Of a DNA stretch of 64,000 nt, positions 26,266 to 37,425 are shown piece after piece. The notes under the pieces are model-generated. The model made no database searches. It was not told where the DNA came from and was given only the letters and a program-made list of their open reading frames with translations. Every line of letters starts with the position of its first letter. Positions within the stretch are counted from its first letter, which is position 1. The position numbers and the translations under genes were made by a program. Origin of the DNA: Jaapia argillacea MUCL 33604 (taxonomy: Eukaryota > Basidiomycota > Agaricomycetes > Jaapiales > Jaapiaceae); contig KL197765.1 of the NCBI GenBank assembly GCA_000697665.1, positions 21,251 through 85,250 of the forward strand, given 5' to 3'.

Positions 26266-26480
26266 ACCGGGCGCGTACGGGCGGTGGAGAGTACGGGTGG
26301 ATGGAACACATATAGTGCGGATGGTGATTCAGACGCCACTCCCTCATCATGAAACCCCTCCCTCACGTTTCGACGAATTGGTCAATATTTCCTGAGTTTG
26401 TTTTTGAGCTCATTTTCCGCGTGCCCTCATTCTCCTCCCGTCCTTGGGAGAGGCCGAGCGTTCTCAGCCGACGAAACTTC
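26266..26480 (+). pseudogene. 5' fragment of an F-box-type gene (copy 1)
   Basis: The ~140 bp at 26266-26405 also occurs at 40658-40795 at about 90% identity. It contains an upstream region and an ATG at 26350 (MKPLPHVST), followed by IFPEFVFELIF, which resembles the start of an F-box helix (compare LPxELLxxIF). The frame closes soon after, so only the promoter and N-terminus remain. Alternative: a non-coding dispersed repeat whose translation only looks like an F-box. Confidence 0.45.
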
Positions 26481-26867
26481 AAAGCGAATATTGCCTGAAA
26501 AATGGCACACAGACTCCTCGGAGCCCGGTGCAGCCTCGGCGATGATGCAGTAAAACCGAAATAGTTCCAGAAACCCTCCCTTCGAGGAAATGTGGCCCAA
26601 ACAGGCTAAGTATTCTCTGTACGTCCCGGGTTCGGCAACATCAACAACACAAGGCCTGAGGGTGGAAGAAAGCATACTGAAGAGAGTTCCGACACCGTAA
26701 AGGTCGCCATCGTCGATGACGAGGTCAGTGAGAGGAGGGTATCTGGACTTGGTCAAGGGAGGCACGATGTCGGCACCGAAAACTGCGAGGTGCAATAACT
26801 CCACGAGCTTGGGAAGTTTTGAAAGAGCTCGGAGAAGCATGGCATCCATAGGGGGTGACTGCCCCAA
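26427..26867 (-). CDS. Hypothetical protein or gene fragment
   Basis: A 146-residue minus-strand frame starting MGQSPPMDAML. Regularly spaced Leu (ALSKLPKLVELLHLAVFG, then YPPLTDLVIDDGDLYGVG) recall the leucine-rich tail of basidiomycete F-box proteins. There is no F-box at its start, and the sequence upstream (26868-27340) shows no matching first exon. It overlaps the F-box-like 5' fragment on the other strand. It may be a truncated F-box/LRR gene; function unknown. Confidence 0.35.
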   Translation of the reverse strand: MGQSPPMDAMLLRALSKLPKLVELLHLAVFGADIVPPLTKSRYPPLTDLVIDDGDLYGVGTLFSMLSSTLRPCVVDVAEPGTYREYLACLGHISSKGGFLELFRFYCIIAEAAPGSEESVCHFSGNIRFEVSSAENARPLPRTGGE

Positions 26868-27344
26868 TCTGCCGGAATTGAGAGACAGTCACTGTGGATT
26901 CAGGAACCCACCCACAAAGGAGAGAGAAACCGATTGGGAAAGGGAGGGAACCCAGAAAACATAAATGTTTCGAGTACTAGTGAAGTGAATCGCTGGGGTA
27001 GCAAATGAAGGAACACCACCAAGTCGTGGCCGTCGCTCTAGTGGGAGCCAACTCTGATGGTTAACTCGCGGAGGAGGGGACCAAGGAAGGGTATGATCTG
27101 GGGAATAATTTCCCAAACTGATGGGGCCTGTCTTCTACACAGGCCAGGGTGGCCAATGATGGAATAAAGGGGAACGTTTGTAATGCGATGGGATCCGAAG
27201 ATGTCGATGTCGACTGCCAGTGACGCGACGGAGTAGCTGACGGAGTGGAAGTGAATATAACGACTATACTTACACCGTCGAATCGGGTCCCGTCATTTCA
27301 CCCATGCACGACCCATCGGGAATGAATCGGAGGCCTCCCGGGAA

Positions 27345-27570
27345 CGTCAGACAGTCAGCCAGGTCCGCTACATGGCAATGTAGCAACATGGCAAACTGGC
27401 AAACTGGCATAAGAAGAACGGGTCTCGGCCCTGGACTTGTAGCATTGTAGCAATCCGCAGGCTGGTCCGAGTCCGGTTGCTGGCCCGTAGGTTATAGCAA
27501 ACGGGAATACTGGAATCGTAGCAAGCTTTCGACTTCTCGTATTGGCTTGTGGGTCTGATGTATATATAAG
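27345..27570 (+). promoter_or_regulatory. Promoter-like block with repeated GTAGC and TGGCAA motifs and a TATA box
   Basis: Starts with CAGTCAGCCAGG and carries at least four GTAGC(A) and several TGGCAA units within 180 bp. It ends in GTATATATAAGG at about 27560. A related block in the opposite orientation lies at 36950-37180. It is about 500 bp upstream of the gene starting at 28068 and could drive it through a 5' leader; that link is inference. Confidence 0.45.
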
Positions 27571-28067
27571 GTGCACCAAATTTTGAGTCCATCCCTCATC
27601 CACTCGTCCCCCCCATTTACTTTACATTCTCGTTTGATGTGTCTCTGCTGTCGTCTCTGTGTGGATGCAGTGTGATCGTTGTCCGGGACACTTTCGTGAT
27701 CGTTTACAGGTTTGTCAAGGTTCAAATACTCCCCGAAACCGAGGTCGCATTCAACAACGGGTTAGTTGTACCAACGCTGAGACCCGATTTTAGTTTGTAA
27801 TTCTTCTGTCCCTCTGTCTAGTGTTTGGAGCCTGGCTGTCCTGCAACAATATTTTACACACCACCTGTTCCTAATCCCGAAGACGCCTACCTGACGGCAA
27901 CTGAGATAGTCAACACCATCAACACAAATCCTTCACTCTTTGAGATCTACTTTCCTGCTTCTCCCTATATCTTGCACTTTGCTTCTCTCCCAGCTTCTTT
28001 GCACTCACAGTGTTTGTCCCCACGACCTGAATTTCATCTGCGTCAATCGCTGCAGCCTCTTATCTTC

Positions 28068-30359
28068 ATGCCTCCGAGAGCACTGGCTCGATCCACATCT
28101 TGTGCTACGCCACACTGCACGTCTCCCGCAAACAATGAGTGCTCACGAAAAATGTGCAAAAGTCATTGTGTTACCGCGACGAAGTCTGACTTCATGCGAT
28201 GTACTGTTCGCAAGCATCGTGATGGTTTCATGAAAGGTGTGTTCATGCTGATATGAAGTTGGCCTTGTATTGATATGACCAGATTTTCCATTCATTACCT
28301 TCTCAAACATCATCTCACCCCCGCCAAACCCAATGCAACCTGCTCTCCCCAGCACTTTGGGAGAGTTGGCCACACATGCCCCTCTGACATCCGAAAAGCC
28401 ACACGTAACTGCATCGACATCAACCGGCGTGCCCGAAGGCCCTCCTCAATCCAAAGCTTTTGCACAGCCACTCACCAAAATGTGGCAGAAGCCCATCCCT
28501 GGTTTGCTCGAGAACCGGAATAAGGCTATGATGAAGGGTGCAGAAGAAGCAGCGAGAGTGGACCAAGTAATTGACGCACAAAAGAGGAGTCGGGATAGAA
28601 TCTCTGTTATCGTCTGGCGGGATGTGAGTAAACTTCTGGATTGATGTTGAATTTCTTATTAATTGGGAATAGGCTGGATCTCCCCCGAAACGAATTCCTG
28701 TTGTTGTCAACACCCTCCCTGAACTCGTCATCAATAACCACGAGGATCTCATTATGTTACTCTCGCCAGGATCTTGTAATGCCCCGTGAGCAATACATTG
28801 CAAAGTCTACTCATTAACCACTGGCTGGGGTTTCCAGCCCTTTGCTGTTCCTCTACTGATCCAGGCTGGTGAGACACTCCTCTGCCGGATGCTTGCAGAA
28901 GGTTTGGTGGGGGCCACTCTGGCTGACAAAGACTGCGTTGACTTTGCGTTGACTATTCTGGAGCTTACAGGAAAGTCTCATCTGGGACAGAAACGTCCAC
29001 GACCGATTCCTGATGCCGAAGGTGATGATGATGGTGTCAGCACAGCACAGGATATCTCCGTCCAACAGCCAGTTCTGAAGCGTGCCCATACATCAATCTC
29101 ACAGGTATATCAGCCTCAGATCCTCTCCAACTCATGTATTCACGCACATTGCCCCAGGTTTTGGATCCTCGCTCATCTCCTGTTCCATATGACTGGCATG
29201 ACAACAAGAAAGCTGGGTGTCAGGGCACTCCCCATGGCTACGTACACCCACGGATGGACAACGCCTCCATAGAAGATGTCAACCAGGTGAGTGATTATAG
29301 ATTTTCATTTTAGTGTTCAGGCTGCCAAATACATATTTCTTAGCCATCAGTGAACTTTACCACCTTTCTACCTTCTCCCCCAGCATCTGTGACTGCTGAT
29401 TCGCCGACTCCCACCCCATCTCAGTCACCAGCAATGTCTGACCCACCGTATCAGCACCTTCGTAATGGAAAGGTCTCGTGGCCTTCCGGAATCCCATTTC
29501 ACCGGATGTTCACTGGTCTCAAACACTTGCACGAACTTCTCCAGCAACGCCCCCAGCCGAGGACAGAGGATGCATTCCCAAGGGCATTCCCTGGTCACCG
29601 ATACATTTCCTCCACCCTTTCATGTGCGCAGCGGGCTCTTACAAAGGGCAATCCGCAACTCTGGGAAGCATTCATTGTACTTGGTGACTCAAAAGATGGT
29701 CTTTGGACAAAGTATATCGCCGCACTCAAGACTGAGGGTTCGACAATGCTCACCCCCCCGCCATGGCTCTCCCAGTCAAAAGAGTTTGTGGAGGAGGATA
29801 ATATCGTTGCTCAGGATTCTGAATTGGTTAATCCGAATGGCGGCAATGAAATTGCTGAACTTGTATGTGTCCATCATTTTTATTCTACCTTGCATGTGCT
29901 AACAAGAAGAACCTGGAAACAGGAAGATGGCACCCGCAACAAGAACATGGCGAGAAACACAGTGACCTTGTAAGTATCAGCCCCTGCTCTGTAATTATGT
30001 GCCCGTTAAGGACGTCAAACAGGTGGACAATACTGTGGTTGTGGACAAGGATGACTTTGTAAGTCAGGTGTCTCGCGTTTCTGCATGGTTTCACGTGCTA
30101 ACAAAGACTTATGGGACAGGTGGACAATGCTTTGCAGTCAATCCCAGGTGTGTTGCGGCCCAGGGGCGGTGACAACCCCATTGAAATTGATGGCTCGGTC
30201 GCAAACATATCACTGGAGGAGCTGGACAAGATGATTGCATCTTGGGAACTACACTTTCCCAACCAGCCAACAGAAGATGATGCAGCCCCCATGGAGGGCT
30301 TGATGCTGGATTGGCTGAATATGCCCCTGGGCAAATCCAGCATGGAATATGTGTTGTAA
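28068..30359 (+). CDS. Agaricomycete-type protein of unknown function with Cys/His cluster
   Basis: Multi-exon gene starting MPPRALARSTSC. An N-terminal Cys-rich cluster is visible (CATPHCTSPANNECSRKMC, then KSHC), likely zinc-binding. Later exons read through consistent splice sites into acidic and Pro/Ser/Thr-rich linkers. A conserved-looking core then has NGKVSWPSGIPFHRMFTGLK and AFPRAFPGHRYISST (29.46-29.62 kb). The C-terminal exons end SSMEYVL at 30357. This cysteine cluster and 'WPSG...FP' core recall a large family expanded in Agaricomycetes, often near mobile elements; no function is known to me. The exon around 29.89-29.97 kb is uncertain. From 30360 to 30560 I see only a T-rich downstream region. 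Confidence 0.6.
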
Positions 30360-30567
30360 TTCTCTGTCACCATTCATTCATTCTTTCTATCTTTTTTCTT
30401 ACTTCTTCTCCTCTCATTTCACAGACCAACTACTCGCACACTAATCCCTAATTGCAATCACTTATACCTAGATGTATTTCTATTCCTTCCTTTACCTCTC
30501 AACCCCTCCGATTGTAGCTACTCCATGACCTCCCATACAAGTCACCTATATCCTCGCAACTACAGAT

Positions 30568-31640
30568 CTAATATAATAGTGCAATGTGCAATGGTACACT
30601 CTCCTGAACCCATTCTCCAGGCTTAGATGACATGGGTAGTCCATGCTGGCGATGTTCTGTCTGCGGTAGTACCCTGGGAATTCTGGCTGAGTGGCACAGC
30701 CACTCGCCCAAAGTTCCCACCTGTCTGAAGGGCGAGAAACAGTAGCAAGTGGATTCAAAATGATATGATATTGATTCAGTGTAACAGTCTAGCGAACCTC
30801 TATGTATAGACAACGCTCTTCTTCCACACCAGCTGGGACAATGGGGGCTTGTTTGGGTCGCAGTGAGGAGCAACGCAATGCACAACACCCCACCGCAGGA
30901 GCGGCGCTGGCGAGGACGGAGGAAACAATAAAGGAGGTGAGGAAGGGGTCCTTGGCACCCAGGATGGCAGCCATGATCGAGGTGGCAATATACAGGGACG
31001 ACCCGCTGGGACCTGGTTGTAGTACAATGGCGCATATCGTGCGAGCGTCCAAGGTGGTGACGACGGCGAAGGAGATATTGCATAAAATATGCAGAGTAAT
31101 GGTTGCTGTTCGATGAGTGGACACTTGAAAGTACACGGATGTGGTAATATATGGCAATGATTTGCTGCAACTGGTAGTACAATAGTGCATGTTGTGTGAG
31201 CGTCCGAGGCAGAGATGACGGCGACGGAGATATTGTGTCAGATGCATAAGGTGATGGTTGCGGGTTGGCAAGTGGGCCCCCGGAAGTTTGTGGAGGTGAT
31301 GCATTGTCGTTGTGAGTGTCCTGGGCTCAACCAATCTTGAATCCAACCGCAAATGCGAGGTAGCAGGAGCCGGCTTCGCCTGCACAGGAATAGGGGGTGT
31401 GGTGATATGTGACTCAGTTGAGCTTGAGCAGATTGGTTGCGGTGGTTGGTCTGAGTGGATTGAGAATTGGTGGGGCATTAGCAAAACCAACGAACACCGA
31501 ACACGGAGATAACATACCATAGGAAGTTTGGTTGTCGTCCGAACGAGTGGGTGGTTCTTCGGGAGCACTGGTGCATTTGCTGTTCATCCCTTTGAGGGGG
31601 CTTCCAGTGCTATTTGAGTACGATCGGCATCCGAAAGTGC
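30568..31640 (-). pseudogene. Fragmented membrane-protein-like sequence with a duplicated block
   Basis: Minus-strand frames contain hydrophobic stretches such as SSLYIATSIMAAILGAKDPF followed by LTSFIVSSVLASAAPAV (about 30.9-31.0 kb). An upstream block (31010-31110) is repeated imperfectly at 31165-31260; both encode a variant of NISFAVVTTLDARTICAIVL. Frames change between blocks and no start or family is recognisable. It is likely a decayed multi-pass membrane protein gene or an array of duplicated exons. Confidence 0.3.
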
Positions 31641-32490
31641 CACACAATCACTTACCAACGGAGGGTGATTGTGATGCCTATTGCTCTCGTAGGGAGAGGA
31701 GGGGATGGGGGCGCAGGGGCTCTCCGAGCTGGAGCCGAATCTAAAGTGCGCTCGTCCGTGCGTCGTCGTTTCGCCTCGTTCTCAATTCTGTTCTGTAAAG
31801 GAGTCACTTCGGGTTCGAAGTATCGCGTCCTCCTTTGTGGGAGAGAGTCAGAAGGCAAATATACATCGTGATCACGACGCTGCGATACTTACCACGCTAA
31901 ACTGAGGTGTGGGCAGCGGACTTGCTGGCCTATCAAACCTGCTACTCTGCCTTGGGGGAGCAGCAGCAGGCTTTGGTGGAAGGGACGTGTTGAGATGAGC
32001 ACTTTGCACGGAACGTGGATGTGAGGGTTCAAGAATACGAGGTGGCGAAGATCTGTGCCCTGGATAACAAAAAATGAAATAATGAGAGGAGGAGGGCAGG
32101 AGGGAGCAGGGATAAAAGTTGATCGAAGAGGAAAGAATAGAGGGAGTGATGATAAGCGTTCTTGTGGCGAGTCCAGAAGAAAGTCAGGAAAGGTGGGAGA
32201 ATACAGCGCGGCTCGACTCCCGAGGCTTCTCGAAATAGTCATAGGAGACGCGTTCTCTACCTCTACAGGAGCGCAGGTGCCACATTCGGTGGGTGGGGAG
32301 ATGTGATGATGGTGATAACATACTTATTGGAGACGGCCAGTCAGCATCACGACGGGGAATTCGGTCATTGTCAGAGTGAGTAGGTGGTTCTAGGGAGCGC
32401 TTGCGCGTTGGTCGATCGTCCCTTCGAAAGGGGTTCAGTGGAGTGACTTCTGGCGCTATCCAAGTACGATCTGCATCTGAAAGCGCCACA
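31500..32490 (-). repeat. Duplicated Arg/Pro-rich coding-like block
   Basis: Minus-strand translations at about 31.55-31.65 kb and 32.38-32.49 kb both read LSDADRT(Q/W)IA and continue to PPTRSD or PPTHSD, showing a duplicated segment. Between them (31652-31858) a related phrase EVTPLQNR mirrors EVTPLNPFRR in the distal copy. The encoded sequence is basic and disordered, with no recognisable family. From 32500 to 32990 I see nothing supportable. Confidence 0.4.
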
Positions 32491-32995
32491 CGAGCGACAT
32501 CTCGCTCTCGTCGAGTTCCGCAATCACTCGCCGACGGGGAGGAATCTCTGCGTGGTCGCCCATTCCGGTCTTGTCGGGTTCGACTCTCAGAGCAATCATA
32601 TCGGTTGTCCTTCAGGGAAGGAGGTCAGGATCGAGACAACCAATGATGAGATGTACTGTTACCCAAGCTGTCTTCACACTTTCCATTCAAAGTGGCGGAG
32701 AGGTTGGCAGGATGGTAGTACCGGTCCTCGTACGAAAGGTTACTGCCTAAGAGGACAGTGTTTGTAGCCTCCGAGCGAACAGGACAAGAGAAAGCTTCCG
32801 AATCAGCGGATTTGTTCAGTAACCTGGCAATGCTACTGCCTTGACCAGATCATTTCCATCCCAGGCCCGTTATTGGTTGCCGTTGAGTGTGGAGTACGCT
32901 GCGCTGTGCACCAGATCAGAGTGGGGTCGCCGACGCTAAAGCCAGTTGAGCACGCCAAATGAGTCATCCCAAAGTAGAGACATGAGATTAAGCAC

Positions 32996-35260
32996 GTGGC
33001 GAGATTGCATGTCGCTCTGTCGTCAATCGTTCACCGCCATTCCCTTCGAATGTCTCTGGTCGACTTCTCCAGCGTTCTTCAGAATCATCATCATGTCCAA
33101 CAGTCACTTTCATTTGCACAGCTCGATCTTTTCTTCCACCTCACAAAGCACCTCCGAAACCGGTTGTCTCGTAGAGTCGTCGCCACATCATCCGACCCTC
33201 CTCTGAAATTACCGGCAGATGTGCAGTCTTTCTAATATGGTTCTCTCGATATCAGTGTTACCAAGAAGCCCACACTAATTGCAGAGTGCTGGACTGCATT
33301 TCGGACTATTATATGGGGTCAATCGTGGTCATCGGAAAGCCTTTGCTTGAATGAGATGCTCCTCAATACCTTCTGAGAGCATGGCTTTGAGGCTGAGATT
33401 GGTAAGACTAGTTTATCAGAATGAAATGGACTTGACCTTAGATGTTTTAGGCCTCCAGGACCTATACCCGCCAACTCGATCTTGTAGAAACCCAGAATGC
33501 AAAATATACATCAATGGTGTTTCTCAACCTCATCCCCTTGCCAAATCATTGTGGAATAAGGCGGTCTTATATACACGGGATCTAGGGCCAGTACCAGTTT
33601 GGTCCCATTCAGCACTCTGTAACCGTAAGTCCAGCCTCATTAATGATCTTTCTCCATCCCCCAATATATTGACGTCCTCGCAGAGTGCAGCACAAGATAC
33701 TATCCAAATTATACTGTTCAGAAGGGAGAAACTTGTGTTTACTATGAGGGTGTACCTTCCATGATTCAAGTCGCCACCCATGCTTACATTGAAATGACTC
33801 TGTGCAAGAGATTTGAAACATCTATGGTCTGTGCTTGGTGAGAGATTTAGAATCTAAGAGCTATTTCAAGTAGCTCATCATATGTTTAGGGTGTCTACTA
33901 TGAACAATGCACGGATTTACAATGAAGAGCATCACCAACAATTAGAAAAGCTCAAGGAGCTGAACTTAAAGAATTGGCCATATTCCTTTGAGCTTGATAG
34001 TGAACTGATCTGGGATGGATTCTTTCTCCATGCCTTGTTGTGGGAATGGCAGAGCAGCAATCAACTCTACGACTCTCCAACTGGGGAAATCAATCTGATC
34101 GTATCCAAGATGCCCTTCATTACCGTAATTCAATGATGGCCGGTCCTGGACAAGAGAATTGGAATCATGCATGTGAGCTGTGTTGTGCTGTTGAAGAGGT
34201 TGATGGAAGTGAAGGTGAAGTTTCAATATATTTGTTGCCCTTCAATAATTCTCATTTCTTACAGGATATATGCGAGCTGTTGTAATGGATGGCATCACTA
34301 TTGGCCATCCCTGTTGTGGAGTGCATGATTGCCAGGAACCACTCTCTACTCAACGAGATCAGTACTGCAACAAACACAACTCAGAAGATGAGATATGTGC
34401 TGTGACAACCTGCAGAGAGAAGGCAGTTCCAGGACATCAAACCTGCCAAGATCCAAGTCATAGAGCACTAGAAACTATGGGATCTGAGGAGCATTCTGCA
34501 ATGTTCCAACTTCGGAAACGACTTGAGCGCTCAAAGGTTGCTCATCTTGTTGATTCAATTGGAGATGCTACCAGTGGTGCTCCAGGTGAAGATGAGGTTG
34601 TGGAGCTTGATGAGGCAGGAGACTGTACTGGCAAGCCTGACACTGGGAATTCAAAACCCCATGCTCGCTTTGGGAGACGTTGAACCCATAATGAGCAGTT
34701 ATGTGTAGGAACATGTGGTGTTGTGCTTGGAAGGGCCACATTTTATGGGTCTGAGGGTATGAATGGTTGTCATGTAGGTTTCTACATCTGCTAAAGTGTT
34801 ATATACTGACCAATAAACTTCATAGACATTTTTACGTCGCTTGTTTCCAACATTGGCATCACTTCCTCAGTTTGTCTTCTTTGATAACAACTGTTCCTTA
34901 AAGAAACATCTCAACAGTATTCAAGATCACTACTTTGATGGTGTTGGAATGCCTGTTGATGTATTTCATATGAAGAGCAAACACAAGGAATCTGATACCT
35001 TCTGTGGAGACAACTGTAATCCAGCACGTTGGCCACCTCTCATGAAGGGTAACAAATGGCGGTTTAACTCACCAGCAGCTGAGATGACCAATGCATGGTT
35101 TGGGGGTTTTCAGGCAATTGTTAGGGAGATGTGAGTGGACAGGTACATCTTTTTTTTGGACAAGATGATCAAGTTGCACAACCAGATGATAGTTACTGAT
35201 CTTCATCGCCATAGAGCCTACCCATACCAGATCCCAAGAGATAGTCTTATGTCCAACTCT
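32996..35260 (+). pseudogene. KDZ transposase relic with CxC5- and CxC6-like cysteine clusters
   Basis: Blocks in order on the plus strand match a KDZ (Kyakuja-Dileera-Zisupton) element protein. The N-terminal helical part is at 32996-33235 (ending SSDPPLKLPADVQSF). Next is IAECWTAFRTIIWGQSW at about 33.29 kb. The CxC5-like cluster follows, with SCRNPEC at about 33.48 kb and later AVLYTRDLGPVPVWSHSA. The CxC6-like cluster is at 34270-34550 (HPCCGVHDCQEPL, CNKHNSEDEICAVTTC, HQTCQDPSHRALETM). The KDZ core start is at 34830-35134 (FVFFDNNCSLKKHL, VDVFHMKSKHKESDTFCGDN). Frameshifts and stops separate them, and it ends without the rest of the catalytic domain. Dead copy. From 35270 to 35440 nothing is seen. 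Confidence 0.75.
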
Positions 35261-35444
35261 AGCTAGATAGATGATTCCAATTTCTCAGTAATTGTATTAT
35301 TAACTTGGCCATTTAGCCAGTGGTGACAAAGGAAGAGGGAAGGTGGAGACCCCATCAAAGCTGTTGCTATAAGAACAATGGTCTCAGTCAAACATCAAAG
35401 CCAGGAAAAATCATTGGTGGCCAACATGCAACAGAGACTAGCTG

Positions 35445-36560
35445 ACAAATGAAGAGGGAATTCAGAGAGTGTGGAATAGTAGTTTTGAAGAGAATAGTCA
35501 ACATTGAAAATTGCAGCCAGTGGTTCAATGTTGCGATGAGCTATGCAGGAATGGATTACAGTCATCACCCGGTCCTTCGTACACCATGTGTCCTCTGTAC
35601 ACTCCTGTGTCCATCTTGTAGCCAGCTCTGCTGAGATTTCAAGTATCTAGTTTTTTCTAACATTGCTCATATGCATCTAAGGAACATATTCTACCAAGAA
35701 AACAAGCCCACAAATGTTGCCGTTGGTGAGGAATTGTGGTTGCGGATGGGAGGTCATTCCGCGAATTGCCGGCCCGCTCCTCTGTACACCACCGTTTCAT
35801 TTGCGCATTGACCAATATTGGATATTTTTTCTACTTGTTTTGTAGGATTGGTCTTCGTATATGCAAGGAATTTTCTGCTTCCTCAGAAATTTATTTGGGT
35901 GATGTTGCCACCCATAGGAGCGAAAATGAGTTTATGTGTACAGACCACCGGGTAATGACTGTAGTTCACCAGTTCAGGTGATGAAGCGAGGCACTTACGC
36001 AGTAGATGAAGACTCCAACAAAAGCAGAATACAAGCCATACAGCGGGGGAAGAGTCACTATCTGTGCGAAGATGAATCAGCACACAGGGCCGGTTGTGGT
36101 TTGCAGCCAAGTATATCCTTGTTGATCAATTGCACACGACGAAGACGAGCCATAGGAATGGACAGCGATGGCAGAGGAAGAGGAAGAGGGACTATGGAAA
36201 GTCGGAAGTGGTTGTTCTGAAGAGAATAGTCAGCGTTGAAATTAGCAGCCAGTAGAATCCTCGGTGACTGATCGTACAGCGTACACAACAAAAACAAGCC
36301 CAATAGAACAGTGATGACGAAGGAAGAGGGAATTTAGAGAGTCCAAAGCAGTTGTTTTCAAGAGCATAGTCAACGCCGAAACGAGCTTCCAGTAGAATCC
36401 TCGAAGACGGACTGTACTACGCGACAAGACACTTGAGGCCTGATAGAATAGTGATGACAAAGGAAGAGGGAATGCAGAGAGTCTTGGCAAAGCAGTCGTT
36501 CGCAAGAGCATAGTCAACATCGAAAACGGAGCAGCCAGTAGAGCCCTCAGCGACCGACCT
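35445..36560 (+). repeat. Four imperfect copies of a ~75-130-bp repeat
   Basis: Copies at about 35445-35525, 36176-36256, 36316-36398 and 36450-36556 share a GAAGAGGGAA start, an AGAGCATAGTCAACA-like middle and a CAGCCAGTAGAATCCTC end. The last three are spaced about 135-140 bp apart. The long minus-strand open frame at 36242-36835 mostly translates this repeat and should not be taken as a gene. Confidence 0.6.
36001..36081 (-). pseudogene. Sulfate permease (SulP) exon fragment
   Basis: The minus strand reads AQIVTLPPLYGLYSAFVGVF, then IYC and a GTAAGT donor. This matches the highly conserved 'A-x-LPPxYGLYSSFVGxxIY' segment in the first membrane helices of SulP sulfate transporters. A stop lies just upstream in frame and the following exon is not recognisable. 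It is an isolated piece of a sulfate permease embedded in the repeat array. Confidence 0.5.
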
Positions 36561-36949
36561 ATAGGGACCGGGAGCGAGGCAGGGACAGAGATATGGACAC
36601 AGATCGACGGCGCTGTGGTCCTCCTGGCCGTGATACGAATGGTGGAATCACTGGGAATGGAGGCGGGAGAAGGGCAGGTTGAGGCATGTCGAGAGGCAAT
36701 CGGACGTTGGCACGCACGACGAAGACAAGCCTGATGGAACGAACCGCAGGAGACGTCAGGGAACTCAACTTGGCAGCCAACAAACCTTCCGAAGGCAACG
36801 AATGATACAAGTTGTGGTACGCGACTCACCGTCATGAGCTTGGACCCTGCGTGACCAGAGACACAGGATATGGCACTGACCGAGGTGTCGGAGAAGAGTA
36901 CAGCGTTGTCGAGGGAAACGGTGCGATGGAAAGCAAGTGCTGAATTGAG

Positions 36950-37180
36950 TGAGCTTATATATCGTTCGGTATGGACAAGAAGACTGCAGGGTGCGTCATC
37001 TTGCTACAACGCTACAATTCTACGTCGCCACAACCCGTTTGTCAACCGGTCCTCCTCTGCCATCGCCCAGACCGGCCATTGCTACTTGGCTACGATTTCC
37101 GAGCCTTCCGACCGCTACTTTGCTACTTGCCACCTCGCTACTTTCCCCGGTGGCAGGCCTGGCTGACAGTCGGACTTTCT
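36950..37180 (-). promoter_or_regulatory. Promoter-like block with GCTAC/GTAGC motifs and TATA box
   Basis: Seven GCTAC pentamers (GTAGC on the minus strand) occur between 37000 and 37145. The block begins with the same CAGTCAGCCAGG-like phrase on the minus strand as the 27345 block and ends in ATATATAAG at 36954-36962. On the minus strand it would point at 36.9-36.8 kb, where no convincing protein follows. Orphan promoter or part of a dispersed repeat. Confidence 0.4.
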
Positions 37181-37425
37181 GCCCGACCTGATTTCAGGTT
37201 CAGCCAAATTTCGTAACAGATTTCCCAGTCCCCGATATTCATTCGAGGTTGGTTGAGGAAAGTGGGTTTCTGAGAGCTTTGGACGTAGAGAAGTTGCAGA
37301 GAAGGCAAAAAAAAGTAGGACAGCTTCAAGGCACAGCATCGTTTGGGCGTGGCGCCCATGGCTATGTGTTATCCATCTCCAACCCTCCCCCAGCTCCACC
37401 CACACATCCCCCAGTCTTCATCAAC

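Noticed and set aside
36242-36835. 197-codon minus-strand open frame
   Set aside because: It is a translation of the imperfect tandem repeats; the repeated peptides reflect DNA repetition, not a domain.
36870-37216. Overlapping plus-strand frames rich in CY/ATL
   Set aside because: They are read-through of the GCTAC motif block, which is promoter-like on the other strand.
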